From Rubricella sp038526735 (GTDB lineage Bacteria; Pseudomonadota; Alphaproteobacteria; Rhodobacterales; Rhodobacteraceae), in contig JBCBGM010000007.1 of NCBI GenBank assembly GCA_038526735.1, forward strand, positions 1-64,000: a stretch of 64,000 bases of DNA, written 5' to 3'. A program made the position numbers and the translations under genes. The notes under the pieces are model-generated. The model worked only from the letters and a program-made list of their open reading frames with translations, did no database searches and was not told the DNA's origin. Shown in pieces: positions 9,302 to 17,423 of the stretch. The number at the start of each line of letters is the position of its first letter. Within the stretch, counting starts at the first letter, position 1.

Positions 9302-9477
9302 GACAGAAGCCGGTCCAGCGCCTGCCCGCCGGGACGGGCAGGCGCTCCGACCTGCGATCAGCGCGGTTTATGGTGGCAAAGTTTTCGCGCGCGGAGTTCG
9401 GCGCGCAAAGGTGGCAAAGCGCCAGCCCGCGAGGACGGGCAGGCGCTAGACCGGCGCCTTCGGCTCGATTCCGGTCT
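9302..9477. repeat. Dispersed inverted-repeat element, copy 1
   Basis: A ~176-bp GC-rich element whose outer parts are inverted repeats: GCCGGTCCAGCGCCTGCCCG near 9310 and its near-complement ending at 9453. Each arm also folds on itself (GCGCCTGCCCG ... CGGGCAGGCGC). The element recurs in opposite orientation at 38751-38920; the two align over nearly the full length, best in the outer ~60 bases at each end. It has no coding potential. It resembles REP/MITE-type non-autonomous elements. Confidence 0.75.
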
Positions 9478-9529
9478 GGCAGGCGCTGACTTAAGGCCAG
9501 CAAAGTCCACAAACCGTACTCCCACCCCC

Positions 9530-9579
9530 TCAGAAACTTCCGTGAAAGTGCTTGTACTTTTCACCCAACCCGCACTGTC
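9530..9579 (-). pseudogene. Degenerate duplicate of the secA 3' end (SEC-C motif remnant)
   Basis: Read on the minus strand this segment encodes CGLGEKYKHFHGSF and a stop, against CGSGKKYKHCHGKF and a stop at the true end of secA (10333 onward). The DNA matches too, e.g. GTACAAGCACT followed by TCACGGAA. The zinc ligands are partly lost (second Cys to Phe). No upstream secA-like frame remains. It lies beyond the CPT-like kinase, so the kinase sits between two copies of this tail. A remnant of a separate SEC-C protein is the alternative. Confidence 0.6.
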
Positions 9580-9719
9580 AGGTCTCAAAAGCCGAGACCG
9601 ACCCCACAGTGCCGATGGCCGATAACCTCCGCCAAGCCATCACGCGCGATCTGTCAAAAGGCTTGGGCGAGTGGACCTCTGTGCGGAGAGCTCTTCGCGC
9701 TTCCGCAACACAACCGAAT

Positions 9720-10274
9720 CTAATCAACCACCGTTTTTGCAGTGGCGAACTCTGAGGTTCTGACACCCGACCGCCAACACCTGAGGATTGCCCGTGCGTT
9801 CTCGTCTGGGTTGGCTTGGCTATTCACCTCGATATCGTACACGCGCCCCACGTGAACCGTACGAAAATCCTGTTCGGCACTGCCAATGGGGCGATCACCG
9901 CGCGCCTGCTCACGTGCCTGCAAGGCAGCAAGGTCACAATGCAGGCCGACAAACAGCACATCAAATGGCGCCAGCACCTCTTTGAGCTCAGCAATCCATC
10001 CGGGCGTATCCAGAATATGCTCAACGATCAGGTTGTTGCCGGCGGCGGCATAGGCGGCGAGAGACGCATGAAAACCTGCGAAAAACGGCCCGCGCATCTC
10101 TGACCAGGCAAACTCTTTCCGGTTGATCCGCTCTGTCGGCAGAACGCCACTGTCACGCAGGTGATCAATCGAAATGTGCCAGAAAGGCACGTCAACCTGT
10201 GCACGGATGGCCTGTGCGGTTGTGGTTTTTCCGCTGCTCGAGGGGCCATGCAGAAAGATGATCTGACCCGGCAT
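9720..10274 (-). CDS. Chloramphenicol-phosphotransferase-like P-loop kinase
   Basis: 184-residue nucleotide kinase-like protein. Walker A GPSSSGKTT at residues ~9-17 directly after the first strand (MPGQIIFLHG) fits the CPT family, which phosphorylates small-molecule hydroxyls such as that of chloramphenicol. A catalytic-type Asp lies in HISIDHLRD and a second P-loop-fold strand in LIVEHILDT. The start was set at 10274 because the fold begins there; the frame runs on upstream into the secA end. Substrate unknown and not necessarily an antibiotic. It lies 58 bases downstream of secA on the same strand and is flanked on its far side by a decayed secA-tail copy, suggesting insertion. Confidence 0.72.
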   Translation of the reverse strand: MPGQIIFLHGPSSSGKTTTAQAIRAQVDVPFWHISIDHLRDSGVLPTERINRKEFAWSEMRGPFFAGFHASLAAYAAAGNNLIVEHILDTPGWIAELKEVLAPFDVLFVGLHCDLAALQAREQARGDRPIGSAEQDFRTVHVGRVYDIEVNSQANPDENARAILRCWRSGVRTSEFATAKTVVD

Positions 10275-10332
10275 CAAACCCTCCAAAGCGCGCCGAGCGG
10301 CGCAGGCACCACCTGCATCGTTAGCGCAGCGC

Positions 10333-13077
10333 TCAGAACTTTCCGTGACAGTGCTTGTACTTCTTGCCAGAGCCGCACGGGCATGGGTCATTCCGGCCGA
10401 CCTTGCCCCAGGTGCTGGGGTCGTTCGGGTCTCGGGCCTCTGGGGCCACTTCGGCCTCGCCGCCTGCTGGTTGCAGCGCGGGTTGCATCGCAGGCGCCGC
10501 TGCCGGGGCCGCGGCCGCCGCCGTGCGGGCCTGAGCCTCCAACGCCGCGCGTTGTTGCTCCACCAGCCGCTGCTGCTCTTCCTCGGTCAACAACCGCACC
10601 GCCGCCATCTGCTTTGACACATCCGAGCGCAGGCTATTGAGCAACGTCTCAAACAGTTGGAACGCCTCGCCCTTGTATTCGTTCAGCGGATCGCGCTGCG
10701 CATAGCCGCGGAACCCGATCACAGAGCGCAGCTGATCGAGCGTCGTGAGGTGGTCGCGCCAGCCTTTGTCGATGGTCTGTAACAGCACCTGCTTTTCGAC
10801 CGAACGCATCGCATCGGTGCCAAACTGCGCAGCCTTCGCGGCCATCATCTCATCCACCGCCAGCGCGATCTTTTCCTCCAAGACCTCGCCGTCCACGCCT
10901 TCCTCATCCGCCCATTCGACCACCGGCAACTCAAGGCCAAACGTCTCTTTCAGCTCGGTTTGCAGCTCTTCGGTCGTCCACTGCTCAGGATAGGCGCGCT
11001 CCGGCACATGAATGCTGACCATCTCGCCGATGACCTCGTGGCGCATGTCCTGCACCACATCGTTGACGTCTTCGGCCTCCATGATCTCAAGCCGCTGCGC
11101 AAAGATCGCCTTGCGCTGGTCGTTCATCACGTCGTCGTATTTCAACAGGTTCTTGCGGATGTCGAAGTTGCGCGCCTCGACCTTAGACTGCGCCCGCTCC
11201 ATCGCCTTTGAAACCCAAGGGTGGATGATCGCCTCGCCCTCGTCCATGCCGAGCTTCTGCAGCATCCCATCGAGCCGGTCTGAGCCGAAGATACGCATCA
11301 GGTCATCCTCAAGGCTGAGGAAAAACACCGTCCGCCCCGGGTCCCCCTGACGGCCAGAACGGCCGCGCAGCTGGTTGTCGATGCGGCGAGACTCGTGGCG
11401 TTCCGTGCCCAGCACCATCAGGCCGCCAGCCTCCAGCACCTTTTCCTTCTCCGCCTCAACCGTCGCCGTCGCCTCAATCAACAGCGCGTCATACTCCGGC
11501 GTACCCGGTTCCACGCCCTTGGCAGTGGCCAACTCTGCCGCCAGCGCCTCTTCGTTGCCGCCGAGCTTAATGTCGGTGCCGCGTCCGGCCATGTTGGTGG
11601 CGATGGTCACACCACCCAGCCGCCCGGCCTGCGCGACGATCTGCGCTTCCTGCTCGTGATACCGCGCATTCAGCACGCTGTGCTTGATCTTGGCCTTTTT
11701 CAGCGCCTGGCTGATCTGCTCGGACTTCTCGATAGAGGTCGTGCCCACCAGCGCCGGTTGGCCCTTTTCATGGGTGTATTTGATCTCTTCAACGACGGCG
11801 TTCATCTTTTCCGCATCGGTGCGGTAAACGCGATCTTCTTCATCCAAACGTGCGATGGGCCGGTTGGTTGGGATCTCCAGCACACCCAGCCCATAAATCT
11901 CGGCAAATTCCTCAGCTTCGGTCATCGCCGTGCCGGTCATGCCCGCGAGCTTGTCATAGAGGCGGAAGTAGTTCTGGAACGTCACGCTCGCGAGGGTCGC
12001 GTTCTCTGGCTTGATCTCGACGCCTTCCTTGGCCTCGATCGCCTGATGCAGCCCTTCCGACAAACGCCGCCCGGCCATCATCCGGCCGGTGAACTCGTCA
12101 ATCAGCATCACCTCGTTGTTGCGCACGATATAGTGCTGATCCTTCTGGAAGAGCTTGTGTGCGCGAAGGCCCTGGTTGACGTGGTGCACCAACGTCGTGC
12201 TCTCAGGATCATAGAGCGACTGCCCCTCAGGCAGCAGCCCGGCCTCGGCCAAGCGGCTTTCGAGAAAGTCATTGCCCTCTTCGGTCAGCGTTGCAGAGCG
12301 CAGCTTTTCATCGAGCTCGAAATGCTCATCCACCAGATCGGGGATAAACTTGTCGATGGCGACATAGAGCTCCGAGCGATCCGCCAGCGGGCCTGAGATG
12401 ATCAAGGGCGTCCGCGCCTCATCGATCAGGATCGAGTCGACCTCATCGACAATCGCGAAATAATGCCCGCGCTGAGACATCTGGTCGAGCGACGAGCGCA
12501 TGTTGTCGCGCAGATAGTCGAAGCCCAACTCGTTGTTGGTGGCATAGGTGATGTCAGCGGCATAGGCGGCCCGTTTGTCGGTATCGTTCTGCCCCGGCAC
12601 CACCACGCCCGTGGTCATGCCCAGCGCCTCAAAAACCTGCCCCATCCACGCCGCATCACGCCGCGCGAGATAGTCGTTGACCGTCACCACATGCACCCCG
12701 CGCCCGGTGAGCGCGTTCAGATACGAGGGCAGGGTGGCGACAAGGGTTTTACCCTCACCCGTTTTCATTTCAGAGATGCCACCGCGGTGCAAAAACAGCC
12801 CACCCACAAGCTGCACATCAAACGGGCGCAACCCGATGGCGCGTTTCGCCCCTTCACGAGCCGCCGCAAACGCCTCCGGCAAGAGCTGATCGAGGGTCTC
12901 GCCCCCCGCATAGCGCTCTTTGAACTCCACCGTCTTGGCTTTCAATTCATCGTCGCTCAGCGCCACAAAACTGGGCTCCAGCGCGTTGATCGCGTCCACG
13001 ATGGGCTGCACCGATTTAACCTTGCGGTCGTTGGCGGTCCCAAAGACCTTTTTGGCGAGCGAGCCAATCCCGAACAT
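10333..13077 (-). CDS. secA: Preprotein translocase ATPase SecA
   Basis: 914-residue motor that drives unfolded precursors through SecYEG. Walker A MKTGEGKT (~102-109), Walker B-like IVDEVDSILIDEART, the preprotein cross-linking domain, motif VI region (QLRGRSGRQGD) and the helical wing and scaffold domains are all in order. An alanine/proline/glutamine-rich linker leads to the C-terminal zinc SEC-C motif CPCGSGKKYKHCHGKF, which binds SecB. Length is normal for alphaproteobacteria. It is transcribed from its own promoter (13238-13266) with a ~150-base leader, divergent from ppiC. Confidence 0.98.
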   Translation of the reverse strand: MFGIGSLAKKVFGTANDRKVKSVQPIVDAINALEPSFVALSDDELKAKTVEFKERYAGGETLDQLLPEAFAAAREGAKRAIGLRPFDVQLVGGLFLHRGGISEMKTGEGKTLVATLPSYLNALTGRGVHVVTVNDYLARRDAAWMGQVFEALGMTTGVVVPGQNDTDKRAAYAADITYATNNELGFDYLRDNMRSSLDQMSQRGHYFAIVDEVDSILIDEARTPLIISGPLADRSELYVAIDKFIPDLVDEHFELDEKLRSATLTEEGNDFLESRLAEAGLLPEGQSLYDPESTTLVHHVNQGLRAHKLFQKDQHYIVRNNEVMLIDEFTGRMMAGRRLSEGLHQAIEAKEGVEIKPENATLASVTFQNYFRLYDKLAGMTGTAMTEAEEFAEIYGLGVLEIPTNRPIARLDEEDRVYRTDAEKMNAVVEEIKYTHEKGQPALVGTTSIEKSEQISQALKKAKIKHSVLNARYHEQEAQIVAQAGRLGGVTIATNMAGRGTDIKLGGNEEALAAELATAKGVEPGTPEYDALLIEATATVEAEKEKVLEAGGLMVLGTERHESRRIDNQLRGRSGRQGDPGRTVFFLSLEDDLMRIFGSDRLDGMLQKLGMDEGEAIIHPWVSKAMERAQSKVEARNFDIRKNLLKYDDVMNDQRKAIFAQRLEIMEAEDVNDVVQDMRHEVIGEMVSIHVPERAYPEQWTTEELQTELKETFGLELPVVEWADEEGVDGEVLEEKIALAVDEMMAAKAAQFGTDAMRSVEKQVLLQTIDKGWRDHLTTLDQLRSVIGFRGYAQRDPLNEYKGEAFQLFETLLNSLRSDVSKQMAAVRLLTEEEQQRLVEQQRAALEAQARTAAAAAPAAAPAMQPALQPAGGEAEVAPEARDPNDPSTWGKVGRNDPCPCGSGKKYKHCHGKF

Positions 13078-13237
13078 ACGCTGTCTCCGATGCCTTTTGG
13101 CGTTGAGCGATCACCGCGTGGGCGCGTGCATCACCTTTGCTTGACGGGGGCAAAACTCAGACCCAGAGCGGTTGCCCGCAAGCGTCAGGAGCCCTACTGT
13201 CCGGGCAGCGATGCGACAGGCCGGTTGCAGCGCGTTG

Positions 13238-13266
13238 GACATAAGGGTGGGTCGGTGCCCTGTCAA
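13238..13266 (-). promoter_or_regulatory. Sigma-70-type promoter for secA
   Basis: On the minus strand, TTGACA (13266-13261) is followed after exactly 17 bases by TATGTC (13243-13238). The implied transcription start near 13231 leaves a leader of about 150 bases before the secA ATG. Strength is judged from consensus only. Confidence 0.6.
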
Positions 13267-13365
13267 CGACACGCCCCAAGGGCAAATCCGCCCGCAAACC
13301 TGTCCAGATGTGAGATTTTACGAGGGCACCCCCTCCCCGAGACGACCTGAAAAGGACACCCAGTC

Positions 13366-14238
13366 ATGACCCGTTTTCTGCTCGCCGCGACCACGGCGCT
13401 CCTCTTGCCCCTGCCAGCCCTCGCGCAAGACGACGAAACCGCCGCAGAGCCGCTGCCCGCCGAGCTCGGAACGGTGCTCGCGACCGTGAATGACACAGAG
13501 ATCACGCTCGGCCATGTCATCGCTCTACGCGGCAACCTTCCGCAGCAATATCAGTCGCTTCCGCCCAACGTGCTGCTGCCGGGCCTCCTCGACCAGCTTA
13601 TCGACCAGACCCTTCTGGCTGAGGCGGCAGAGGCGCGCGGCGCTGATCAGCAGCCCGGTATCGCCATCTCGGTCGAGAATGACACCCGCGCCATGCTCGC
13701 CAACCTAGAGCTGCAATCCATCGTCACCGCCGGTGTGACGGAAGAGGCCCTGATCGAGGCGCACGCCGCCGCCATCGAGGGGATGGAGCAAACACCCGAG
13801 TTCAACGCCTCTCACATTTTGGTGGAGAGCGAAGAGCTCGCCGCTGATCTGATCACCCAACTCGTGGACGGTGCAGACTTCGCCACCCTCGCCCAAGAGC
13901 ACTCCATCGGCCCCTCAGGCCCACGCGGCGGCGCGCTGGGCTGGTTCGGCCCTGGTCAGATGGTGCCCACCTTCGACGAGGCCGTGCAGGCGCTCGAGGT
14001 CGGAGAGGTCTCTGCCCCCGTCGAGACGCAATTCGGCTGGCACGTCGTGATCCTCAACGACACGCGGATGTCCCAGCTGCCCACGCTCGACTCCATGCGC
14101 GAAGACCTTACCGCACAACTCCGCCAAGACGTGCTCCAGACCGAGATCAACACCCTGCGCGATGCGGCAGAGATTTCGCGCCCCGAGGGTGTGATTGACC
14201 CCGCAGCACTGAACACCGTTGAACTCTTCTCTGAATAA
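13366..14238 (+). CDS. Periplasmic parvulin-type peptidyl-prolyl isomerase
   Basis: 290 residues: Sec signal peptide ending ALAQ|DDE at ~21-22, a SurA-like N-terminal chaperone segment with VNDTEITLGHVIALRG, and one parvulin domain (~140-235) with ASHILVES, GPRGGALGWFGPGQMVP and the terminal FGWHVVIL. It probably assists folding of outer-membrane proteins, fitting its place next to secA, with which it shares the divergent intergenic region. AAAGGA lies before the ATG. argJ begins 38 bases after its stop. Confidence 0.92.
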   Translation: MTRFLLAATTALLLPLPALAQDDETAAEPLPAELGTVLATVNDTEITLGHVIALRGNLPQQYQSLPPNVLLPGLLDQLIDQTLLAEAAEARGADQQPGIAISVENDTRAMLANLELQSIVTAGVTEEALIEAHAAAIEGMEQTPEFNASHILVESEELAADLITQLVDGADFATLAQEHSIGPSGPRGGALGWFGPGQMVPTFDEAVQALEVGEVSAPVETQFGWHVVILNDTRMSQLPTLDSMREDLTAQLRQDVLQTEINTLRDAAEISRPEGVIDPAALNTVELFSE

Positions 14239-14276
14239 CGTCATCCCTCCGGTCGCATCCGCGGTTGGAGGGGTTC

Positions 14277-15560
14277 ATGTCTTTCACAATCACCAAGCTG
14301 GTTCCGTCCACTCCGCGTGAGGGGGCCAGCCCACTTGCTCCCGCGACCGGGGCAGAGACACTTCCCACCATTAACGGCGTACGCTTTTCCGCCCTTGAGG
14401 CGGGCGTGCGCTACAAGAACCGTCTCGATGTGATGCTGGCCGAGGTTCAGCCCGGCGCCAGCATCGCCGGCGTCTTCACCAAATCCGCCACCCGCTCCGC
14501 GCCAGTCTTGTGGTGCGAAGAGGCCCTGCGCGCGCCCAAGCAGCCTGACGCGCCCTTCGCCATTCTGGTGAACGCAGGCAACGCCAACGCGTTCACCGGC
14601 AAAAACGGCTTTGAGGCGACCGAGCGGCTGACCTCCGCCGTTGCCGCGCGCCTCAACTGCCCCACAACCCACGTCTTCCCCGCCTCCACCGGTGTGATCG
14701 GCGAGCCGCTGCCCGACGACCGCATCACCGCCAAACTGGATGCGCTGGTTGAGGGCCTCGCCCCCGACATCGCTGAGCAGGCCGCTCAGGCGATCATGAC
14801 CACCGACACTTTCGTCAAAGGCGCGTCGCTGGAGATTGAGATCGAGGGCACCCCCATCCGCCTCATGGGCATCGCCAAAGGTTCGGGCATGATCGCGCCC
14901 GACATGGCGACGATGCTGGTCTATCTCTTCACCGACGCCGCCGTGGCCCAGCCCCTGCTGCAAGACATCCTCAGCCGCGAGGTGCAGACCACCTTCAACG
15001 CGATCACGGTGGACGGCGACACCTCCACCTCCGACACGCTCATCCTCGCCGCCACCGGTGCCGCCCCGATGGAGCCCATCAGCTTCACCGATGACCCGCG
15101 CGCCACGACCTTTGGCGCCGCCCTCAACGCGCTGATGAAGGACCTCGCCCACCAGGTTGTGTGCGACGGCGAAGGGGCCACCAAGTTCGTCGAGATCACC
15201 GTAAGCGGTGCGACCTCTGACACCTCCGCCCATACCATCGCGCTGGCCATCGCGAACTCCCCCCTCGTCAAAACCGCCCTTGCCGGGTCTGACCCCAACT
15301 GGGGCCGCATCGTCATGGCCATCGGCAAGGCCGGAGAGCCCGCCGACCGCGACAGCATCACCATCCACTTCGGAGACACCCTCGTCGCAGAGCGCGGCTG
15401 GGTCGCCGACAGCTATTCTGAAGAGGCCGGCGCCGCTTATTTCGCGCAACAAGAGATCGACATCCGCGTGGACCTGGGCCTCGGCGAGGGTCGCGCCACC
15501 GTCTGGACCTGCGACCTCACCCACGGCTACATCACCATCAACGCTGATTACCGCTCATGA
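14277..15560 (+). CDS. argJ: Bifunctional glutamate N-acetyltransferase / amino-acid acetyltransferase ArgJ
   Basis: Catalyses the acetyl recycling step of arginine synthesis (N-acetylornithine + glutamate), and in bifunctional forms also the first step from acetyl-CoA. 427 residues, the usual size. The self-cleavage site is ATML with Thr212 as nucleophile, preceded by KGSGMIAPDM. Other ArgJ blocks are NAGNANAFTG, FNAITVDGDTSTSDT and GSDPNWGRI. The ATG at 14277 is chosen because GGAGG lies 5 bases upstream; an in-frame TTG at 14265 would overlap that site. It overlaps mutT by four bases (ATGA). Whether the enzyme is mono- or bifunctional cannot be told from sequence. Confidence 0.97.
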   Translation: MSFTITKLVPSTPREGASPLAPATGAETLPTINGVRFSALEAGVRYKNRLDVMLAEVQPGASIAGVFTKSATRSAPVLWCEEALRAPKQPDAPFAILVNAGNANAFTGKNGFEATERLTSAVAARLNCPTTHVFPASTGVIGEPLPDDRITAKLDALVEGLAPDIAEQAAQAIMTTDTFVKGASLEIEIEGTPIRLMGIAKGSGMIAPDMATMLVYLFTDAAVAQPLLQDILSREVQTTFNAITVDGDTSTSDTLILAATGAAPMEPISFTDDPRATTFGAALNALMKDLAHQVVCDGEGATKFVEITVSGATSDTSAHTIALAIANSPLVKTALAGSDPNWGRIVMAIGKAGEPADRDSITIHFGDTLVAERGWVADSYSEEAGAAYFAQQEIDIRVDLGLGEGRATVWTCDLTHGYITINADYRS

Positions 15561-15955
15561 AGATCGTCCTCGTCGCCGCCGTCGCCCTGATCGACACCGA
15601 CGGGCGCGTCCTCCTCGCCCAACGCCCCGAGGGAAAATCCATGGCCGGTCTGTGGGAGTTTCCCGGCGGAAAGGTCGAATCAGGCGAGACGCCAGAGGTC
15701 TGCTTGATCCGTGAACTAAAGGAAGAGTTGGGGATCGATACGTGGGCCTCTTGCCTCGCCCCGCTCACCTTCGCCTCTCATACATATGATGATTGGCATT
15801 TATTGATGCCGCTTTATGCCTGCCGCAAATGGGAGGGCATCGTACAACCCATGGAAAATCAGGCGCTTAAGTGGGTGCAGGCGCAAGACCTGCACCGCTA
15901 TGACATGCCGCCCGCCGATATTCCGCTCATCCCGATCCTCCGAGATTGGCTGTAA
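15557..15955 (+). CDS. mutT: 8-oxo-dGTP diphosphatase MutT (Nudix)
   Basis: 132-residue Nudix hydrolase that removes oxidised dGTP from the nucleotide pool. The full Nudix box (GX5EX7REXXEEXG) is present from GGKVESGE to KEELGI at residues ~37-59. The N-terminal strand KIVLVAAVALID and LLAQRPEGKSMAGLWEFPGG are typical of MutT. Its start overlaps the argJ stop, so translation is probably coupled. Other Nudix substrates remain possible. Confidence 0.92.
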   Translation: MKIVLVAAVALIDTDGRVLLAQRPEGKSMAGLWEFPGGKVESGETPEVCLIRELKEELGIDTWASCLAPLTFASHTYDDWHLLMPLYACRKWEGIVQPMENQALKWVQAQDLHRYDMPPADIPLIPILRDWL

Positions 15956-16047
15956 CTGCGACCTCATCCTTAGTTGATTTTTTAGAATGAGGCCCCAATA
16001 TGGCAAATAGCAGATGCAGAAGCATCGTCCTTGGGGAAGGAAATCAA

Positions 16048-16170
16048 ATGTTACGTACCGTGATGATCGGGAGCTGTATGGCCGTGCAGGGTGAGTTTGT
16101 GCGCCTCGTTGAAAACGGCCGCATGATGGTCCGCGTCGGCTCCAAGACCTTTGTAGGGCGCCCAGTCTAG
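16048..16170 (+). CDS. 40-residue mini-protein of unknown function
   Basis: Short gene reading MLRTVMIGSCMAVQGEFVRL, then acidic and basic residues, ending VGSKTFVGRPV. GGAAGG lies 7 bases before the ATG, and a strong terminator follows 23 bases after the stop. It looks like a two- to three-stranded beta mini-domain with a single conserved-looking Cys at position 10. From memory, similar ~40-aa proteins ending in FxGRPV occur in Roseobacter genomes, but this was not checked. Function unknown. Confidence 0.7.
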   Translation: MLRTVMIGSCMAVQGEFVRLVENGRMMVRVGSKTFVGRPV

Positions 16171-16192
16171 GGAAGAGACAACATAAAAAACG

Positions 16193-16226
16193 AAAGCCGC
16201 CGAGCACCTGCTCCGGCGGCTTTTTT
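16193..16226. terminator. Rho-independent terminator
   Basis: Ten-base stem AAAGCCGCCG / CGGCGGCTTT with a further inner AGCA/TGCT pairing and a six-T run on the plus strand. The A run on the other side lets it also serve hemH on the minus strand, whose stop lies 38 bases away. Confidence 0.88.
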
Positions 16227-16263
16227 CATCTGCAGCGGCCCGAAAAACCGCCTCACCCTTAGG

Positions 16264-17361
16264 TCACTCCGCGGCGACCCAGCCGCCCATCTCGCGCTCC
16301 AGCACTGACATCATCATGCGGATATGCGGGTCGCTGTCGTTGAGGCACGGGATGTAGAGGAACTCCTCACCCCCCGCTTCCTCAAAGCTCTCTTTGATCT
16401 CTTCGTTGATCTCTTCCAGCGTCTCCACACAGTCGGAAGAGAACGCGGGCGCGATCACCGCGATGTTCTTTTTGCCCTGCTCCGCGAGCACCGCAACATG
16501 CTCTACCGTGTAGGGCTTGAGCCACTCTTCCGGCCCAAACTTCGACTGGAAGGTCGTCACGATCTGCGTGTCATCCCAGCCCAACCGCTCTTTCAACAGG
16601 CGCGTCGTCTTCACACACTGGCAGTGATACGGGTCGCCCTCTTTCAGATACCGCTCCGGCACGCCGTGGTAGGAGCACACCAAGATATCCGGCTTCGTCT
16701 CTGCCGCCGCATAGGCCTCTTCGATCGAGAGGGCGAGGGCGTCGATGTAGAGCGGGTCAGAGTAGTACGCTGGCACCGTACGGATCGACGGCTGCCAGTT
16801 CATCTTCATCAGCACACGAAACGCCTGATCATTCGCGGTGCCCGAGGTCGGCGCTGAATACTGCGGATAGAGCGGGAAAAACACGATCCGCTCACAGCCC
16901 TGATCCTTGAGCTTTTGAATCACGCTCTCGGTCGAGGGGTTGCCGTAGCGCATCGCAAAATCAACGATGACCTTATCGCCATAGGCTTCTTCCATCGCCG
17001 CGGCGACCTTCTCCGCCTGGCTGCGCGTGGTGGTCAGCAACGGAGACTCATTGAGCTCATTGTTCCAGATCCCGCGATACGCCTCTCCGGACGAAAACGG
17101 CCGCTTCGTCAGAATAATGAGCTGCAACAGCGGCTGCCAAATCCAAGGGCTGTAATCGATCACCCGGCGATCTGAGAGAAACTCGTTCAGATACCGCCGC
17201 ATCGACCAATAGTCGGTCGCATCCGGCGTGCCCAGATTGGCCAAAATCACACCGACCTTCGCGCGCGGAATCCGAGGGTGCTGCGCATTCGCATGCGTCA
17301 GCCGACCCTCGCCTGGGTCGTCATAGGTCGCTGCCGGTTCGGTCGCTGTCAGGTCGCGCAT
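16264..17361 (-). CDS. hemH: Ferrochelatase
   Basis: Inserts Fe2+ into protoporphyrin IX, the last step of haem synthesis and the branch opposite to the Mg-chelatase encoded later in the window. 365 residues. Signature YHGVPERYLKEGDPY, with the catalytic His in SYHGVP, and the metal-channel Glu in PAFSSDCVETLEEI. Other blocks are LANLGTP (N-terminus), PLYPQYSAPTSGT and FQSKFGPEEWL. A ~30-residue N-terminal extension precedes the conserved core. Cys pairs typical of [2Fe-2S] forms are not evident at the C-terminus. The gene is monocistronic with its own upstream region. Confidence 0.97.
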   Translation of the reverse strand: MRDLTATEPAATYDDPGEGRLTHANAQHPRIPRAKVGVILANLGTPDATDYWSMRRYLNEFLSDRRVIDYSPWIWQPLLQLIILTKRPFSSGEAYRGIWNNELNESPLLTTTRSQAEKVAAAMEEAYGDKVIVDFAMRYGNPSTESVIQKLKDQGCERIVFFPLYPQYSAPTSGTANDQAFRVLMKMNWQPSIRTVPAYYSDPLYIDALALSIEEAYAAAETKPDILVCSYHGVPERYLKEGDPYHCQCVKTTRLLKERLGWDDTQIVTTFQSKFGPEEWLKPYTVEHVAVLAEQGKKNIAVIAPAFSSDCVETLEEINEEIKESFEEAGGEEFLYIPCLNDSDPHIRMMMSVLEREMGGWVAAE

Positions 17362-17370
17362 TCAATCCTC

Positions 17371-17388
17371 ATACCATTTCGTTGGTAT
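17371..17388. promoter_or_regulatory. Inverted repeat in front of hemH, possible operator
   Basis: ATACCA-N6-TGGTAT, exact 6-bp arms, lying 10 bases upstream of the hemH start. It does not match Irr, RirA, FnrL or PpsR consensus sites as I know them. Protein unknown. Confidence 0.35.
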
Positions 17389-17423
17389 CTTGATTACGCG
17401 ACATAACCCGCCCGCCCAAGCCG

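Larger units (their letters stand above)
9225..9719. other. Gene-free region with a repeat element and a decayed secA tail
   Basis: 495 bases between the convergent efflux permease and the CPT-like kinase with no believable gene. It holds one copy of the dispersed inverted-repeat element (9302-9477) and a degenerate copy of the secA 3' end (9530-9579). The rest (9580-9719) shows nothing recognisable. Confidence 0.7.

Noticed and set aside
11395..12396. Plus-strand open frame (333 codons) inside secA
   Set aside because: Antisense shadow of the secA motor domain.
14241..15524. Long open frame (427 codons) antisense to argJ
   Set aside because: It lies fully opposite argJ, is unusually rich in Gly/His/Asp, matches no family and is a codon-bias shadow of a GC-rich gene.
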